From the NCBI GenBank assembly GCA_017543645.1, contig JAFYFR010000076.1, forward strand, positions 1-11,032: 11,032 nucleotides of DNA, in the 5' to 3' direction. Shown in pieces: positions 1 through 7,175 of this stretch (its first letter is position 1; every line of letters begins with the position of its first letter). The stretch is from Bacteroidales bacterium. Lineage in GTDB: Bacteria; Bacteroidota; Bacteroidia; Bacteroidales; UBA3824. The notes below the pieces were generated by a model. That model worked only from the letters and a program-made list of their open reading frames with translations, was not told where the DNA came from and did not search any database. The position numbers were made by a program, and so were the translations under genes.

Positions 1-1528
1 ATCCCAAAGTAAGAGTCTTGGTTTCGCTATTAAAAAGGGCGTATGGTACATCTATAAGATAAGGATCTGTGCCATAGAGTGTAAAATAACCTGGATTGTC
101 GGTTCCGCCATCCACTCGGGCATATTTTACGTCAGTTTCCCCGAAATGCGTGCCTTGCCCGCCGTATAGCTTATGACAATTTTTGAAAACCTCATAAGAA
201 GACTCCGTGTTTTCAACCCACTTGTCAGACACATATATATATTTTAGTCTTCTGCAATTTGAAAACATACCGCCCATATTGCTAACCTTAGCATTGCTAA
301 AATTGCTTAAATCAAGATTTATAAGACGTTCACAATCTTCAAACATACTTACCATCTTCGTTACGTTGGCTGTGTTGAAACCACTTAAGTCGATACTCTT
401 GAGCGATTTGCACTGTCGGAACATATTCGACATATCCCACACTTCATCGGTGATGATGTTAGCCAATCCTTCTATCTCTAACAAATTAGAACACCCCTTA
501 AACCATTCGGCGCAAGTAACAGCCTTGAAATTTTTAAACGATTCACCAATCTCTACTTTCTTAACTTGGTCTGCATCAACCACATCTGCTCCAATATAGC
601 CGCCATAAGGGAAAACTTCCTTAGCACCAGATGGCAAAGGCGTGCCGTAACCCAAAGTTAAAGTCTGCGTGGTCTCGTTGTACAAAGCGTAAGTAGCAGG
701 AGAATCGAAAGGGTCAGCACCCTTTTGGGTAAAATATCCGGACTGTGACTCGCCTTTATCGATTATAGCATATTCAACGCCCTCTCCCACGCAATAGGTT
801 CCATTTCCACCATAGAGGCTGTAACAAGCTCTAAACACATCAGACTTATTAGCCCAACTCGCTAACGAAGAAAGATTCCAATTTGCGGATACATAAATGG
901 TTTTCAGACGATAACATTCAGCAAACATACCTCCTATTTGTTCAAGTTTGTTGGTGGTAAAACTACTCAAATCAAGTGTTTTCAGACTATTACAACCCAA
1001 AAACATACCTGACATTTTCTTAACATTTGAGGTGTTAAAGCTACTCAAGTCAACGGATTTCAAGTGATTACATTGCAAAAACATATTCTGCATATCTGTA
1101 ACATTATTCGTTACAAAACTGCTCAAATCCAGACTAATGATATCATTGCAGTCGTAAAACATACCGTTCATATCCGTTACGGCAGAAGTATTGATATACT
1201 GAATATTCACTATCTCTTTGAGGTCTTTTAAATGAGCAAACCAATAATAGCAAGTGTTTGGGCTAAAATCAGCGAAAGACGACTCTATCGTTATTTTATA
1301 AAGGCCATAACATCCTCTACTGGGGATCGATGTACCATCAAACATATGTCCACTTGTTACATTTATCTCCTCAGCACCTTCGGGCAAGTTGATACCATAA
1401 CCGAGAGTAACCTCGCCTTTTTCACTGTCGTACAAACAGTAAGGTTTTTGGGCAAAAGATATTTGAACGGAAAACAGAAATGCGAGTAATGCAAATAATT
1501 TTGTAAAGTTTGGTTTTGGTGTATTCAT
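1..1528 (-). CDS. BspA-like leucine-rich-repeat surface protein (C-terminus beyond window)
   Basis: Partial gene. It starts at the ATG at 1528 and stays open to the left edge, giving about 509 residues without a stop. Residues 1-26 form a signal peptide (basic start, hydrophobic core, likely cleavage after ISFA), so the product is exported. The body carries 26-residue repeats of the BspA/DUF285 type (M-F-x-x-C-x-x-L-x-x-L-D-L-S-S-F). Repeat Met residues are at 123, 149, 175 and 201, and again at 369, 395 and 421. The repeats sit in larger modules that each begin with a Y-A-L-Y/F motif (near 30, 280 and 496) followed by LTLGYG, and end in a YGGxGT...GYFT motif. A third module is just starting at the window edge. 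Known BspA-family members are cell-surface or secreted proteins often linked to adhesion; that role is inferred here. The gene is visibly richer in A/T-ending codons than the next gene upstream. A C-terminal sorting domain, if any, lies outside the window. Confidence 0.9.
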   Translation of the reverse strand, partial: MNTPKPNFTKLFALLAFLFSVQISFAQKPYCLYDSEKGEVTLGYGINLPEGAEEINVTSGHMFDGTSIPSRGCYGLYKITIESSFADFSPNTCYYWFAHLKDLKEIVNIQYINTSAVTDMNGMFYDCNDIISLDLSSFVTNNVTDMQNMFLQCNHLKSVDLSSFNTSNVKKMSGMFLGCNSLKTLDLSSFTTNKLEQIGGMFAECYRLKTIYVSANWNLSSLASWANKSDVFRACYSLYGGNGTYCVGEGVEYAIIDKGESQSGYFTQKGADPFDSPATYALYNETTQTLTLGYGTPLPSGAKEVFPYGGYIGADVVDADQVKKVEIGESFKNFKAVTCAEWFKGCSNLLEIEGLANIITDEVWDMSNMFRQCKSLKSIDLSGFNTANVTKMVSMFEDCERLINLDLSNFSNAKVSNMGGMFSNCRRLKYIYVSDKWVENTESSYEVFKNCHKLYGGQGTHFGETDVKYARVDGGTDNPGYFTLYGTDPYLIDVPYALFNSETKTLTLG

Positions 1529-1567
1529 AGCAGCAAAATTTTACGTTAGTATTTTCATCTTTGATGG

Positions 1568-1599
1568 CAAAGGTAACCACAATATTTCAATTTTGCAAA
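1568..1599 (-). promoter_or_regulatory. Bacteroidota-type promoter of the LRR gene
   Basis: Read on the minus strand, TTTG (1599-1596) is followed after 20 bp by TACCTTTG (1575-1568). This matches the Bacteroidota -33/-7 consensus TTTG-N19-21-TAnnTTTG. The start codon at 1528 lies about 40 bp downstream, leaving a leader of roughly 30 nt. The LRR gene can therefore be transcribed independently of the repeat-protein gene 96 bp upstream. Confidence 0.75.
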
Positions 1600-1624
1600 T
1601 TAATATTTGCCGGACTTTCAGGTG

Positions 1625-2347
1625 TCAGATATTGCTCTCCACCTTGTATCCGTCGTACACCACCACCCATTTGCCACCGAAAAAACGCACGATGTTTACC
1701 GTTGTGCCGTTTTTGCCAAACTTGTTGAGCAGACGGGCGAGGTCGTCGGGAATATTCTGGAAAGCCAGTCCGTTACGTCCATAGAGCAGAACCCAGCCTT
1801 GGTTGTCGCACAACGATGATTCGCGAATAGGAACTCTCTTGCGGTTAAGCTGGGCGAGTTTCTGCACCATTCGCTGAGGCAGACCCTTGGCAATAAATCC
1901 GTTGCTACCATATATAATAAGGTGTTTGTCGCCGCTCACGTCCAACGCCCTGAGCTTTTTCTGTTTTTTCTGAGCCGAGGCAATGTCCGACGACAGCAGC
2001 GAGGGCAGCGACTGCGAGGTGTACTGGTTGTCGTTGTAGACAAGAGCCCACGAAGTGTCGTTGAGCATTACAGCCTTGTTGATAGAAGTGCCTTCGGAGT
2101 TGAGCTTTACGAGCATGTTTTCGAGCGGAGTGGGAATGTAGCTGTAGCTGTATCCGATGTCGCCGTAGAGTATTAGCCAGTGTCCGTCGCTGTTGAACAC
2201 AATGTCGTGAATCTCAACTTTTTTGGAGGAGATGTCGGAGAGTTCGGTCTTGAGATTGTCGAGCAGCTTGCTGCCTACAGCGTCCTGAGCGCAAACGAAT
2301 ACCGGCGTCAGCAACGTAAGGATGAGAAAGTGAAATATCTTCTTCAT
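1625..2347 (-). CDS. Secreted protein made of ~43-residue W-xxx-YG repeats, function unknown
   Basis: 240 residues from the ATG at 2347. I prefer this start because the protein then opens directly with a signal peptide (MKK, hydrophobic core, likely cleavage near VCA-QD at 20-21); the frame stays open upstream but would put about 24 polar residues in front of it. The mature part is four and a half degenerate repeats of about 43 residues. Each has a core of an aromatic residue, three hydrophobics and Tyr (HWLILYG, SWALVYN, KHLIIYG, GWVLLYG, KWVVVYD). The anchor residues are W57, W100, H142, W185 and W227, a spacing of 42-43. After each core comes a conserved Pro and an amphipathic helix, so each unit looks like a beta strand plus a helix. 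Similar repeat-only exported proteins occur in bacteria, but I do not know a function. No catalytic motif is seen. It lies 96 bp upstream of the LRR gene, and I found no clear promoter of its own. Confidence 0.8.
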   Translation of the reverse strand: MKKIFHFLILTLLTPVFVCAQDAVGSKLLDNLKTELSDISSKKVEIHDIVFNSDGHWLILYGDIGYSYSYIPTPLENMLVKLNSEGTSINKAVMLNDTSWALVYNDNQYTSQSLPSLLSSDIASAQKKQKKLRALDVSGDKHLIIYGSNGFIAKGLPQRMVQKLAQLNRKRVPIRESSLCDNQGWVLLYGRNGLAFQNIPDDLARLLNKFGKNGTTVNIVRFFGGKWVVVYDGYKVESNI

Positions 2348-2450
2348 GGCGGTTGTGTGTTTAAATAGTTTGTATCTGTTTTGACTTTGTTTAGATTGCT
2401 GAATCTGTAACAAAGACAACCGACAGTGGATTTTCCCCTATTCACATAGC

Positions 2451-2478
2451 AAAAAAAACGTCTGCCCAATGGCAGACG
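2451..2478 (-). terminator. Intrinsic terminator after the FIST-like gene
   Basis: An 8-bp perfect stem, CGTCTGCC (2459-2466) and GGCAGACG (2471-2478), closes a 4-base loop. Read on the minus strand it is followed at once by eight T (2458-2451). This is a classic rho-independent terminator 36 bp downstream of the stop codon of the FIST-like gene. It separates that unit from the repeat-protein gene downstream. Confidence 0.9.
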
Positions 2479-2514
2479 CTAAAAAAAACAGAGGGATATA
2501 AAATAAAGAGAGTT

Positions 2515-3510
2515 TTATTTAATCTTATCGATTTCGAGAGTGAGAATAGTCTTGTTGAGGAGCTGGAATCCGATTTCGCCAAAAGAGTAGATACCGTTTT
2601 TAACCACCTGGTTGCCCAAGAAATTGCCCGCTGTAAAGTATGAGACGCACGAGAAACAGGTAAGCACGTCGCACCGCTTTGAGCTGAGAGTGTCGTTAAA
2701 CATTTTAAGATAGTCCTTCCCGTTTTTTACCAAATGATACTCGTCGCCGGCGGTTACTGGCGAAAAGAATGTCATCTCGCCTTTTTCCACGTCCACAATT
2801 TTAACGTCGCGGTTGATAAGCGCACCGTTTTGCGAGGTGATAAGCTGCGTGTATCTGCCGAGACGGGGCTTTACCACGTTTTCATAAAATTCCGCGATAT
2901 TGCCTTTTTTGCCATCGATGGTGCAGTCAGACTGTACAAAGCCGTTTTTGGGGAAGACAATGGTGGGCGTGGATTCGTCGATAGTGTCGAAATTGACAAT
3001 TTCGGCACGAGCGGCAAGGTAGTCGGGCAGCTCCACATACAGCACCGAGGCGAGGTTCTGCGAAAGTGCGCCGTTGATACCCGCTACAGTCTTGGGTGAT
3101 ATTTTGCCGTAATCCTCCAGTCTGGAAGCTGCCACAAAACCCACAACTGGATTGTCGAACATATTGTCGTAGCCGAGCGAGTGGTTGGCAAATGTAAAGT
3201 AGACCTCGGAATCTATCGGCAAAACCACCACCACAAATCCGTTCTCGAATCCGTTTTTGGCAATGTCTGAAATAGTATCCTCGTTGTAAGTGGCTACTTT
3301 GCAAGATTTTGCAACAAGGGTAAAGTCGTCTACAAAAATTTTCTCGTTCTCCTCCCTGCCTATCGAATCCACAAAATAATGCGACGTTCCGCCTATCCAG
3401 TTGCCTTTGGGAAGGCCTGTCAACGCATTTTCGCTGCCGGTAAGGAGCATCACACGTCCGTTGTTGATAAAATCAATAACTTCCTCTCTCGTATACAGTT
3501 TGTTTTTCAT
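2515..3510 (-). CDS. FIST-like sensory domain protein
   Basis: 331 residues from the ATG at 3510. That start leaves one base after the stop codon of the 82-residue gene upstream; an in-frame start at 3555 would add 15 residues overlapping that gene and is less likely. There is no signal peptide or membrane segment, so the product should be cytoplasmic. The C-terminal 50 residues carry the pattern typical of FIST_C: CFSCVSYF (285-292), then YSFGEIGF (308-315), then N-K-T and a hydrophobic end strand (319-326). The N-terminal third has a GGTSHYF stretch (40-46), placed like the glycine-rich segment of FIST N-domains. FIST domains are predicted small-ligand sensors in signal transduction, usually near or fused to other signalling modules. 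Here the domain stands alone, with only the helical 82-residue partner. The assignment rests on pattern recognition, and the N-terminal half is divergent. Confidence 0.6.
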   Translation of the reverse strand: MKNKLYTREEVIDFINNGRVMLLTGSENALTGLPKGNWIGGTSHYFVDSIGREENEKIFVDDFTLVAKSCKVATYNEDTISDIAKNGFENGFVVVVLPIDSEVYFTFANHSLGYDNMFDNPVVGFVAASRLEDYGKISPKTVAGINGALSQNLASVLYVELPDYLAARAEIVNFDTIDESTPTIVFPKNGFVQSDCTIDGKKGNIAEFYENVVKPRLGRYTQLITSQNGALINRDVKIVDVEKGEMTFFSPVTAGDEYHLVKNGKDYLKMFNDTLSSKRCDVLTCFSCVSYFTAGNFLGNQVVKNGIYSFGEIGFQLLNKTILTLEIDKIK

Positions 3511-3511
3511 G

Positions 3512-3760
3512 CTACCATTGTTTAAAAATTTCCTTAATATCGGCATGAACCGCAAGCGAATACTTCATGCACAATTCGTATAGACAATCGATGGAACTTT
3601 CCAATGTGGAACGTCCCATCTGTATATCTTTGCGTATCTGATAGATACGTACCTGCAGCACATAATTGCGAAACTCATGCTGAATCTCGCCCGTAACCAG
3701 CTTGCTCCATTCAGGGCGGGATTTAGGCGGTATCTTAGAAGAAAAGCCTTCAAACATCAT
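3512..3760 (-). CDS. Small helical protein of unknown function, coupled to the FIST-like gene
   Basis: 82 residues from the ATG at 3760; a second ATG follows immediately at 3757, and the frame can be extended two codons to a TTG at 3766. The sequence is polar and predicted mostly helical, with alternating charged and hydrophobic positions from about residue 20 to the end and a C-terminal KQW. It has no signal peptide, membrane segment or recognisable DNA-binding or catalytic motif. It is preceded by a good promoter, and its stop is one base before the start of the FIST-like gene. The two are almost certainly cotranscribed and probably translationally coupled. A role as partner or regulator of the FIST-like protein is inference from this arrangement only. 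Confidence 0.7.
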   Translation of the reverse strand: MMFEGFSSKIPPKSRPEWSKLVTGEIQHEFRNYVLQVRIYQIRKDIQMGRSTLESSIDCLYELCMKYSLAVHADIKEIFKQW

Positions 3761-3785
3761 TGCCAATAATTATTTTTCTCAGATG

Positions 3786-3817
3786 TAAAGATAAGGCAAA
3801 AATTAGTCAATAGCAAA
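3786..3817 (-). promoter_or_regulatory. Promoter of the 82-residue/FIST-like operon
   Basis: On the minus strand, TTTG (3817-3814), a 20-bp spacer and TATCTTTA (3793-3786) match the Bacteroidota consensus with one mismatch, in the last base of the -7 box. The start codon at 3760 is 25 bp downstream. The site lies between the LytTR gene, which ends at 3837, and the operon. The operon is therefore probably transcribed separately from the LytTR gene, although I see no hairpin terminator between them. Confidence 0.6.
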
Positions 3818-3836
3818 TATTTTTCAAAAAAAATGG

Positions 3837-4562
3837 CTAAATGGCGAAATTTTGATCGAGAAACTCCTGAAACTTGTCTTTGAATTGGTCGCTGATAGGA
3901 ACAGATTTGCCAGTATCGAACACTATTTTCAACCGCTCCACTAAATTCACCTTGTCGAGATTAACAATGTAGCTGCGGTGGACACGCATAAACTGTCCTG
4001 CGGGCAGATAGTTTTCCATACGCCTGATACTCAGCAGACTCATTATAGTTTCGCCGTTGTCCATGTGCAGCCTCACGTACTCGCGCATACTCTCCACAAA
4101 CAAGATGTTGCAGAAATTTACGCGTACCACCTTGTAGTCGCTTTTTACAAACATGAACTTTCCGTTGCAGACATATTTAGGATTAGACAGCATGATTTCG
4201 CGGCGGTTGAGCGCGGCCTCGCGGACACGTGAAAAAGTGCGTTTGATTTTTTTGGCATCGTAAGGTTTGAAAAGCACATCGGCAAAACCGACCTTGATGC
4301 TGTCAACTGGAAAGGAAGTGTCGGCTGTGGTAAATACTACCAACGGCGGGTTGACAAGCGTTTTTACCAACTGCAGACCCGACAATCCAGACATCTGCAT
4401 ATCCACAAAAATCAAATCAATATCGGTATGAGTCTGCAGATAACGCTGCGCCCGTGTGGTAGTTCTAAAAAAAGAAACAAGCTCGATAGCGTCGTTAGCT
4501 GCAACGGCATTGCACAGCTCTTTTAGTGCGGGAGTGTCATAATCTATTACTATACACTTCAT
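3837..4562 (-). CDS. LytTR-family response regulator
   Basis: 241 residues with the usual two-domain layout. Residues 1 to about 120 form a CheY-like receiver, with the phospho-acceptor Asp54 in IFVDMQMSG, Thr78/Thr79 at the switch position and Lys99 in LFKP. Residues from about 138 to 238 form a LytTR DNA-binding domain, with ILFVES, a YVRLH strand and FMRVHRSYIVNLDKV. Members of this family normally receive phosphate from a membrane histidine kinase of the LytS type and bind DNA as dimers at direct repeats. No kinase gene lies next to it here, so it is an orphan within this window. The acidic pocket reads Asp7-Tyr8-Asp9 where most relatives have Asp-Asp-Glu, so one Mg-binding acid is replaced. 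The gene is divergent from lipoprotein A across 190 bp of very A/T-rich DNA, making that gene a candidate target (inference). Confidence 0.92.
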   Translation of the reverse strand: MKCIVIDYDTPALKELCNAVAANDAIELVSFFRTTTRAQRYLQTHTDIDLIFVDMQMSGLSGLQLVKTLVNPPLVVFTTADTSFPVDSIKVGFADVLFKPYDAKKIKRTFSRVREAALNRREIMLSNPKYVCNGKFMFVKSDYKVVRVNFCNILFVESMREYVRLHMDNGETIMSLLSIRRMENYLPAGQFMRVHRSYIVNLDKVNLVERLKIVFDTGKSVPISDQFKDKFQEFLDQNFAI

Positions 4563-4695
4563 TACGTAATGTTTACTACTAATATTTATTGTAAAAAAGA
4601 TATGTTAGAAACTGATTTTTATTGTTCGCTGTGTAAAAGTAACACTTTTTTTTTGAAAAAAAAGCAAAATACTATATTTTATAAAAAAAAAAACT

Positions 4696-4703
4696 TATCT
4701 TTG
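4696..4703 (+). promoter_or_regulatory. -7 element upstream of lipoprotein A
   Basis: TATCTTTG matches TAnnTTTG exactly and lies 49 bp upstream of the ATG at 4753. No TTTG occurs at the expected distance of 19-21 bp upstream, where the DNA is plain A/T, so the promoter may depend on an activator. The 190-bp gap at 4563-4752 holds this site, long T and A tracts (4646-4692) and nothing else I can name. Confidence 0.5.
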
Positions 4704-4752
4704 TTGTTAATTGAAAAAAGTAATTTGTTTTAACATCATATCACTTTGCATT

Positions 4753-5727
4753 ATGAAATACAAAAAAATACTCACATTCTCCCTTGTATTGTCAGCAGCG
4801 GTATTAATGTCGTGTGGCGGCACATCTGGCGGAGACCAACAGCAAAACGGCAACGAAAACATTGAGTACAATCCTGGTGCCGAAACTAAGATAGACTACA
4901 GCCAGTACGGTTTGGACGAAGCGTTTATTAAGAAATATCAGGAAGTCAACATCGGCGACGTAGGCGAAATGATTCAGAGCTTTCCTTCGCCGGTAGAAGT
5001 GTCGGCAATTATTCAAGACATGAAAGTGCCTTACACACCCAAATATCTGTTCAGCGCAGAATATGCCGACAACTTTGAGACAAGTTTCAAGAAGGCTCTC
5101 GGTCTGGGTGTCTACTGTGCCGACCTCGGTTATCTCAACGTCTACAACAAGACCGGCGACGTAATCCAGTATCTCGTGGCTATCCGCAAGCTCAGCGAAC
5201 AGCTGCAGATCGGACAGTTTTTCGACTTCGCTGCCTTGAAACGTATCGCAACCAACAGCAACAACCTTGATTCTCTGCTTATTACAAGCGTTCAGAGCTA
5301 TTTTGCAATGGACTCTTACCTACGGCAGAACGGCAGAAGCAACATCAGCGCACTGATGGTAACAGGCGTTTGGGAAGAAAGCCTCTACCTTGCCTGCGAG
5401 GTGTACGCCAACAAGCCTAACAAGAGGATGAAAGAGCATATCGCAAGCCAGAAACGAATCCTCGACAACCTTATGGCAATCCTTATCAAATTTATGAACA
5501 ACGACCCCAACTATATCAAGATGGTGGCCGGACTCAAAGACCTCGCCAAAGCATTCGAAAGCGTAAAGATTGAGGATTTTTCGGGCGAAGACAAAATTGA
5601 AACAATTGACGGAATGCAAGTTACCACACAAGGCGACTACTCTCAGATAACTGTTACCGACGAACAGATGAATCAGATTGTAAAAGCTGTGGGAACATTT
5701 AGAAATGGAATAACAGAATCATTGTAA
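4753..5727 (+). CDS. Lipoprotein A, Bacteroidota family of unknown function
   Basis: 324 residues from the ATG at 4753; an in-frame TTG 42 bp earlier would bury the signal peptide and is rejected. A type II signal peptide ends in the lipobox LMSC with Cys21 as the lipidated residue. A low-complexity Gly/Gln/Asn linker (22-40) follows. The rest is predicted almost entirely helical, and no enzyme motif is visible. A conserved core includes GVYCADLGY (119-127), YNK (131-133), FFD (156-158), NLDSL (171-175), GVWEESLYL (205-213) and SQKRILDNL (232-240). The same core recurs in lipoprotein B at 9547-10383: over residues 115-213, 33 of 99 positions are identical without a gap. Lipoproteins with this pattern are widespread in Bacteroidota, but I know no assigned function. 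It is monocistronic, with its own -7 element and a strong terminator. Confidence 0.85.
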   Translation: MKYKKILTFSLVLSAAVLMSCGGTSGGDQQQNGNENIEYNPGAETKIDYSQYGLDEAFIKKYQEVNIGDVGEMIQSFPSPVEVSAIIQDMKVPYTPKYLFSAEYADNFETSFKKALGLGVYCADLGYLNVYNKTGDVIQYLVAIRKLSEQLQIGQFFDFAALKRIATNSNNLDSLLITSVQSYFAMDSYLRQNGRSNISALMVTGVWEESLYLACEVYANKPNKRMKEHIASQKRILDNLMAILIKFMNNDPNYIKMVAGLKDLAKAFESVKIEDFSGEDKIETIDGMQVTTQGDYSQITVTDEQMNQIVKAVGTFRNGITESL

Positions 5728-5753
5728 TCAAGAAAAACAAAATTTGTTATAAT

Positions 5754-5792
5754 ATATAAGGTGTGGCAGAAATTTTCTACCACACCTTATAT
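5754..5792. terminator. Bidirectional terminator between convergent genes
   Basis: A perfect 13-bp stem, ATATAAGGTGTGG (5754-5766) pairing with 5780-5792, closes a 13-base loop that can itself form a short AGA/TCT extension. T-rich runs lie on both sides, including six T at 5803-5808 on the plus strand. The hairpin sits between lipoprotein A (stop at 5727) and the aminotransferase (stop at 5816 on the other strand), so it probably ends transcription from both. Confidence 0.8.
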
Positions 5793-5815
5793 TTATATAG
5801 CATTTTTTGCCAGCC

Positions 5816-7126
5816 CTATTCAAAATATTTGTTAAAGGCTTCGATGCGTTTTTCGGCATCAGCCAAAGCCTCGTCTCCGAGCTGAGAAACACACACACGG
5901 ATACCCGCATGAGAGCTGCCGCAAATATTCAATCCTACAGACGATATGCCAAACTGGAGAAGGCTCTTTACCAAAACTCCACAATCCATGCCTGGATATG
6001 ATACAGTAAAATAAAATCCGTCAGCCACTTCCTCATCACCGTCCTTGGCGTACACTGGCACAAAACCGTTGGTAAAAAATGCCTTCTTGAGTTTGGAGGC
6101 TCGACGGGCGTACTCTTTGATGGGCTCCACAAAATTGTAAGTGCCATCGCAACAAGCATTCAACATTGCGGCAAATCCGTATTGAGGAGTGTGGGTTGTG
6201 CCGGTTGAAAGTGTGTAAAGAGCGTCGAAAATCATAGCGTGACCAAAATTGTCGTTACCAAAATAATCTTTCAAATCAGGATAACGTCGGTCGAAAATCT
6301 TTGGACTAACCATCATTACTGCAATACGCTGACCAGCATAACTAAAACTCTTGCTGCCCGAAAGCATAATAATCCAGTTGTCGGTATATTTTGCCACAGT
6401 GGGATTAAACGGTGCAACGCCCGGCTTAGAAATATCGCGACGGAAGTCCATTCCAAAATATGCGAGGTCTTCCATTACAATAACATCGTATTTTGTAGCG
6501 AGTGTACCGATAGTTTTGAGTTCCTCTTCGGTAAAATTAATCCACGCAGGGTTGTTGGGACTTGAATAAAGTATTGTACTAATGTCGCCCTTCTTCAAAT
6601 ACGATTCAAGTTTGGCTGCGAGTTTGTCGCCACGATAGTCGTACACGTCGAAAGTTTCGTACTGCATACCGAGCACACGCAACTGAGCCTTGTTTACAGG
6701 GAAACCAGGGTCGATGAAGAGAGTTTTGCCACGTTTTTTGTCGGTGCGGTTGGCAACCATAAAGGCAGCAAAGCAAGCCTGCATACTTCCTGTGGTGGCA
6801 AGGCAGTTTTTGGCAGGAACATCCACATCTATAAAGCATTTGGCAAACCTTGCGGCAGCCTCTTTTAATGCTGGAACACCGTCGACAGGAGGATAAATAG
6901 CACAGAGACCTTTTTCAGCGGCTTCGCGTTCTGCATCGAGGGCTATTTGCGGAGGTTTCAATCCGGGAACGCCCATCTCCAAGCGGACGAACTTTTCGCC
7001 AGTTTCTTGTTCAAGCATATTGGCGAGACGCACGGTCTCGCGAATCGACATTTGGGTAGAATCGGCAACGCCGAGTTCTTTTATTTTTGTTTCTAATACT
7101 GATGTTGATATGGGATATTGGTACAT
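5816..7126 (-). CDS. PLP-dependent aminotransferase, class I/II
   Basis: 436 residues with a fold type I aminotransferase layout. Visible active-site residues are Asn192 in SSPNNPAW, Asp220 and Tyr223 in VMEDLAYFG (PLP ring contacts), Lys259 in SGSKSFSYAGQR (Schiff base with PLP), Arg267 in the same stretch (phosphate contact) and Arg410 near the C-terminus (the usual carboxylate-binding Arg). All expected catalytic residues are present, so the enzyme should be active, presumably cytoplasmic. The class covers aspartate, alanine, aromatic and other amino-acid transaminases, and the sequence alone does not fix the substrate. It follows the DUF4922-type gene by 33 bp on the same strand but has its own promoter, so cotranscription is possible though not required. 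The ATG at 7126 gives the expected N-terminus. It converges on lipoprotein A with a shared terminator. Confidence 0.92.
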   Translation of the reverse strand: MYQYPISTSVLETKIKELGVADSTQMSIRETVRLANMLEQETGEKFVRLEMGVPGLKPPQIALDAEREAAEKGLCAIYPPVDGVPALKEAAARFAKCFIDVDVPAKNCLATTGSMQACFAAFMVANRTDKKRGKTLFIDPGFPVNKAQLRVLGMQYETFDVYDYRGDKLAAKLESYLKKGDISTILYSSPNNPAWINFTEEELKTIGTLATKYDVIVMEDLAYFGMDFRRDISKPGVAPFNPTVAKYTDNWIIMLSGSKSFSYAGQRIAVMMVSPKIFDRRYPDLKDYFGNDNFGHAMIFDALYTLSTGTTHTPQYGFAAMLNACCDGTYNFVEPIKEYARRASKLKKAFFTNGFVPVYAKDGDEEVADGFYFTVSYPGMDCGVLVKSLLQFGISSVGLNICGSSHAGIRVCVSQLGDEALADAEKRIEAFNKYFE

Positions 7127-7143
7127 AACTGTATTTTTTTTTG

Positions 7144-7175
7144 CAAAAATAAAAAAAAACTACGAAATATTCAAA
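7144..7175 (-). promoter_or_regulatory. Promoter of the aminotransferase gene
   Basis: On the minus strand, TTTG (7175-7172), a 20-bp spacer and TATTTTTG (7151-7144) fit the Bacteroidota consensus exactly. The -33 box lies inside the last codons of the DUF4922-type gene, and the -7 box in the short intergenic gap. The predicted leader before the ATG at 7126 is only about 10 nt. The spacer is mostly A/T, so part of the match could be due to base composition. Confidence 0.6.

Noticed and set aside
207..599. Plus-strand open frame of 130 codons
   Set aside because: It is the antisense shadow of the LRR gene, whose minus-strand frame shows a signal peptide and clear BspA repeats through the whole interval.
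2348..2450. Promoter for the repeat-protein gene
   Set aside because: TTTG motifs are present but no TAnnTTTG box lies at the right distance, so no promoter is called.
3511..3555. Upstream start for the FIST-like gene adding 15 residues
   Set aside because: It would overlap the 82-residue gene, while the ATG at 3510 gives tight coupling with a one-base gap.
4643..4692. Long T and A tracts in the divergent gap before lipoprotein A
   Set aside because: I looked for LytTR-type direct repeats, a riboswitch or a small RNA and found only homopolymer runs and a weak GTGT/ACAC inverted repeat.
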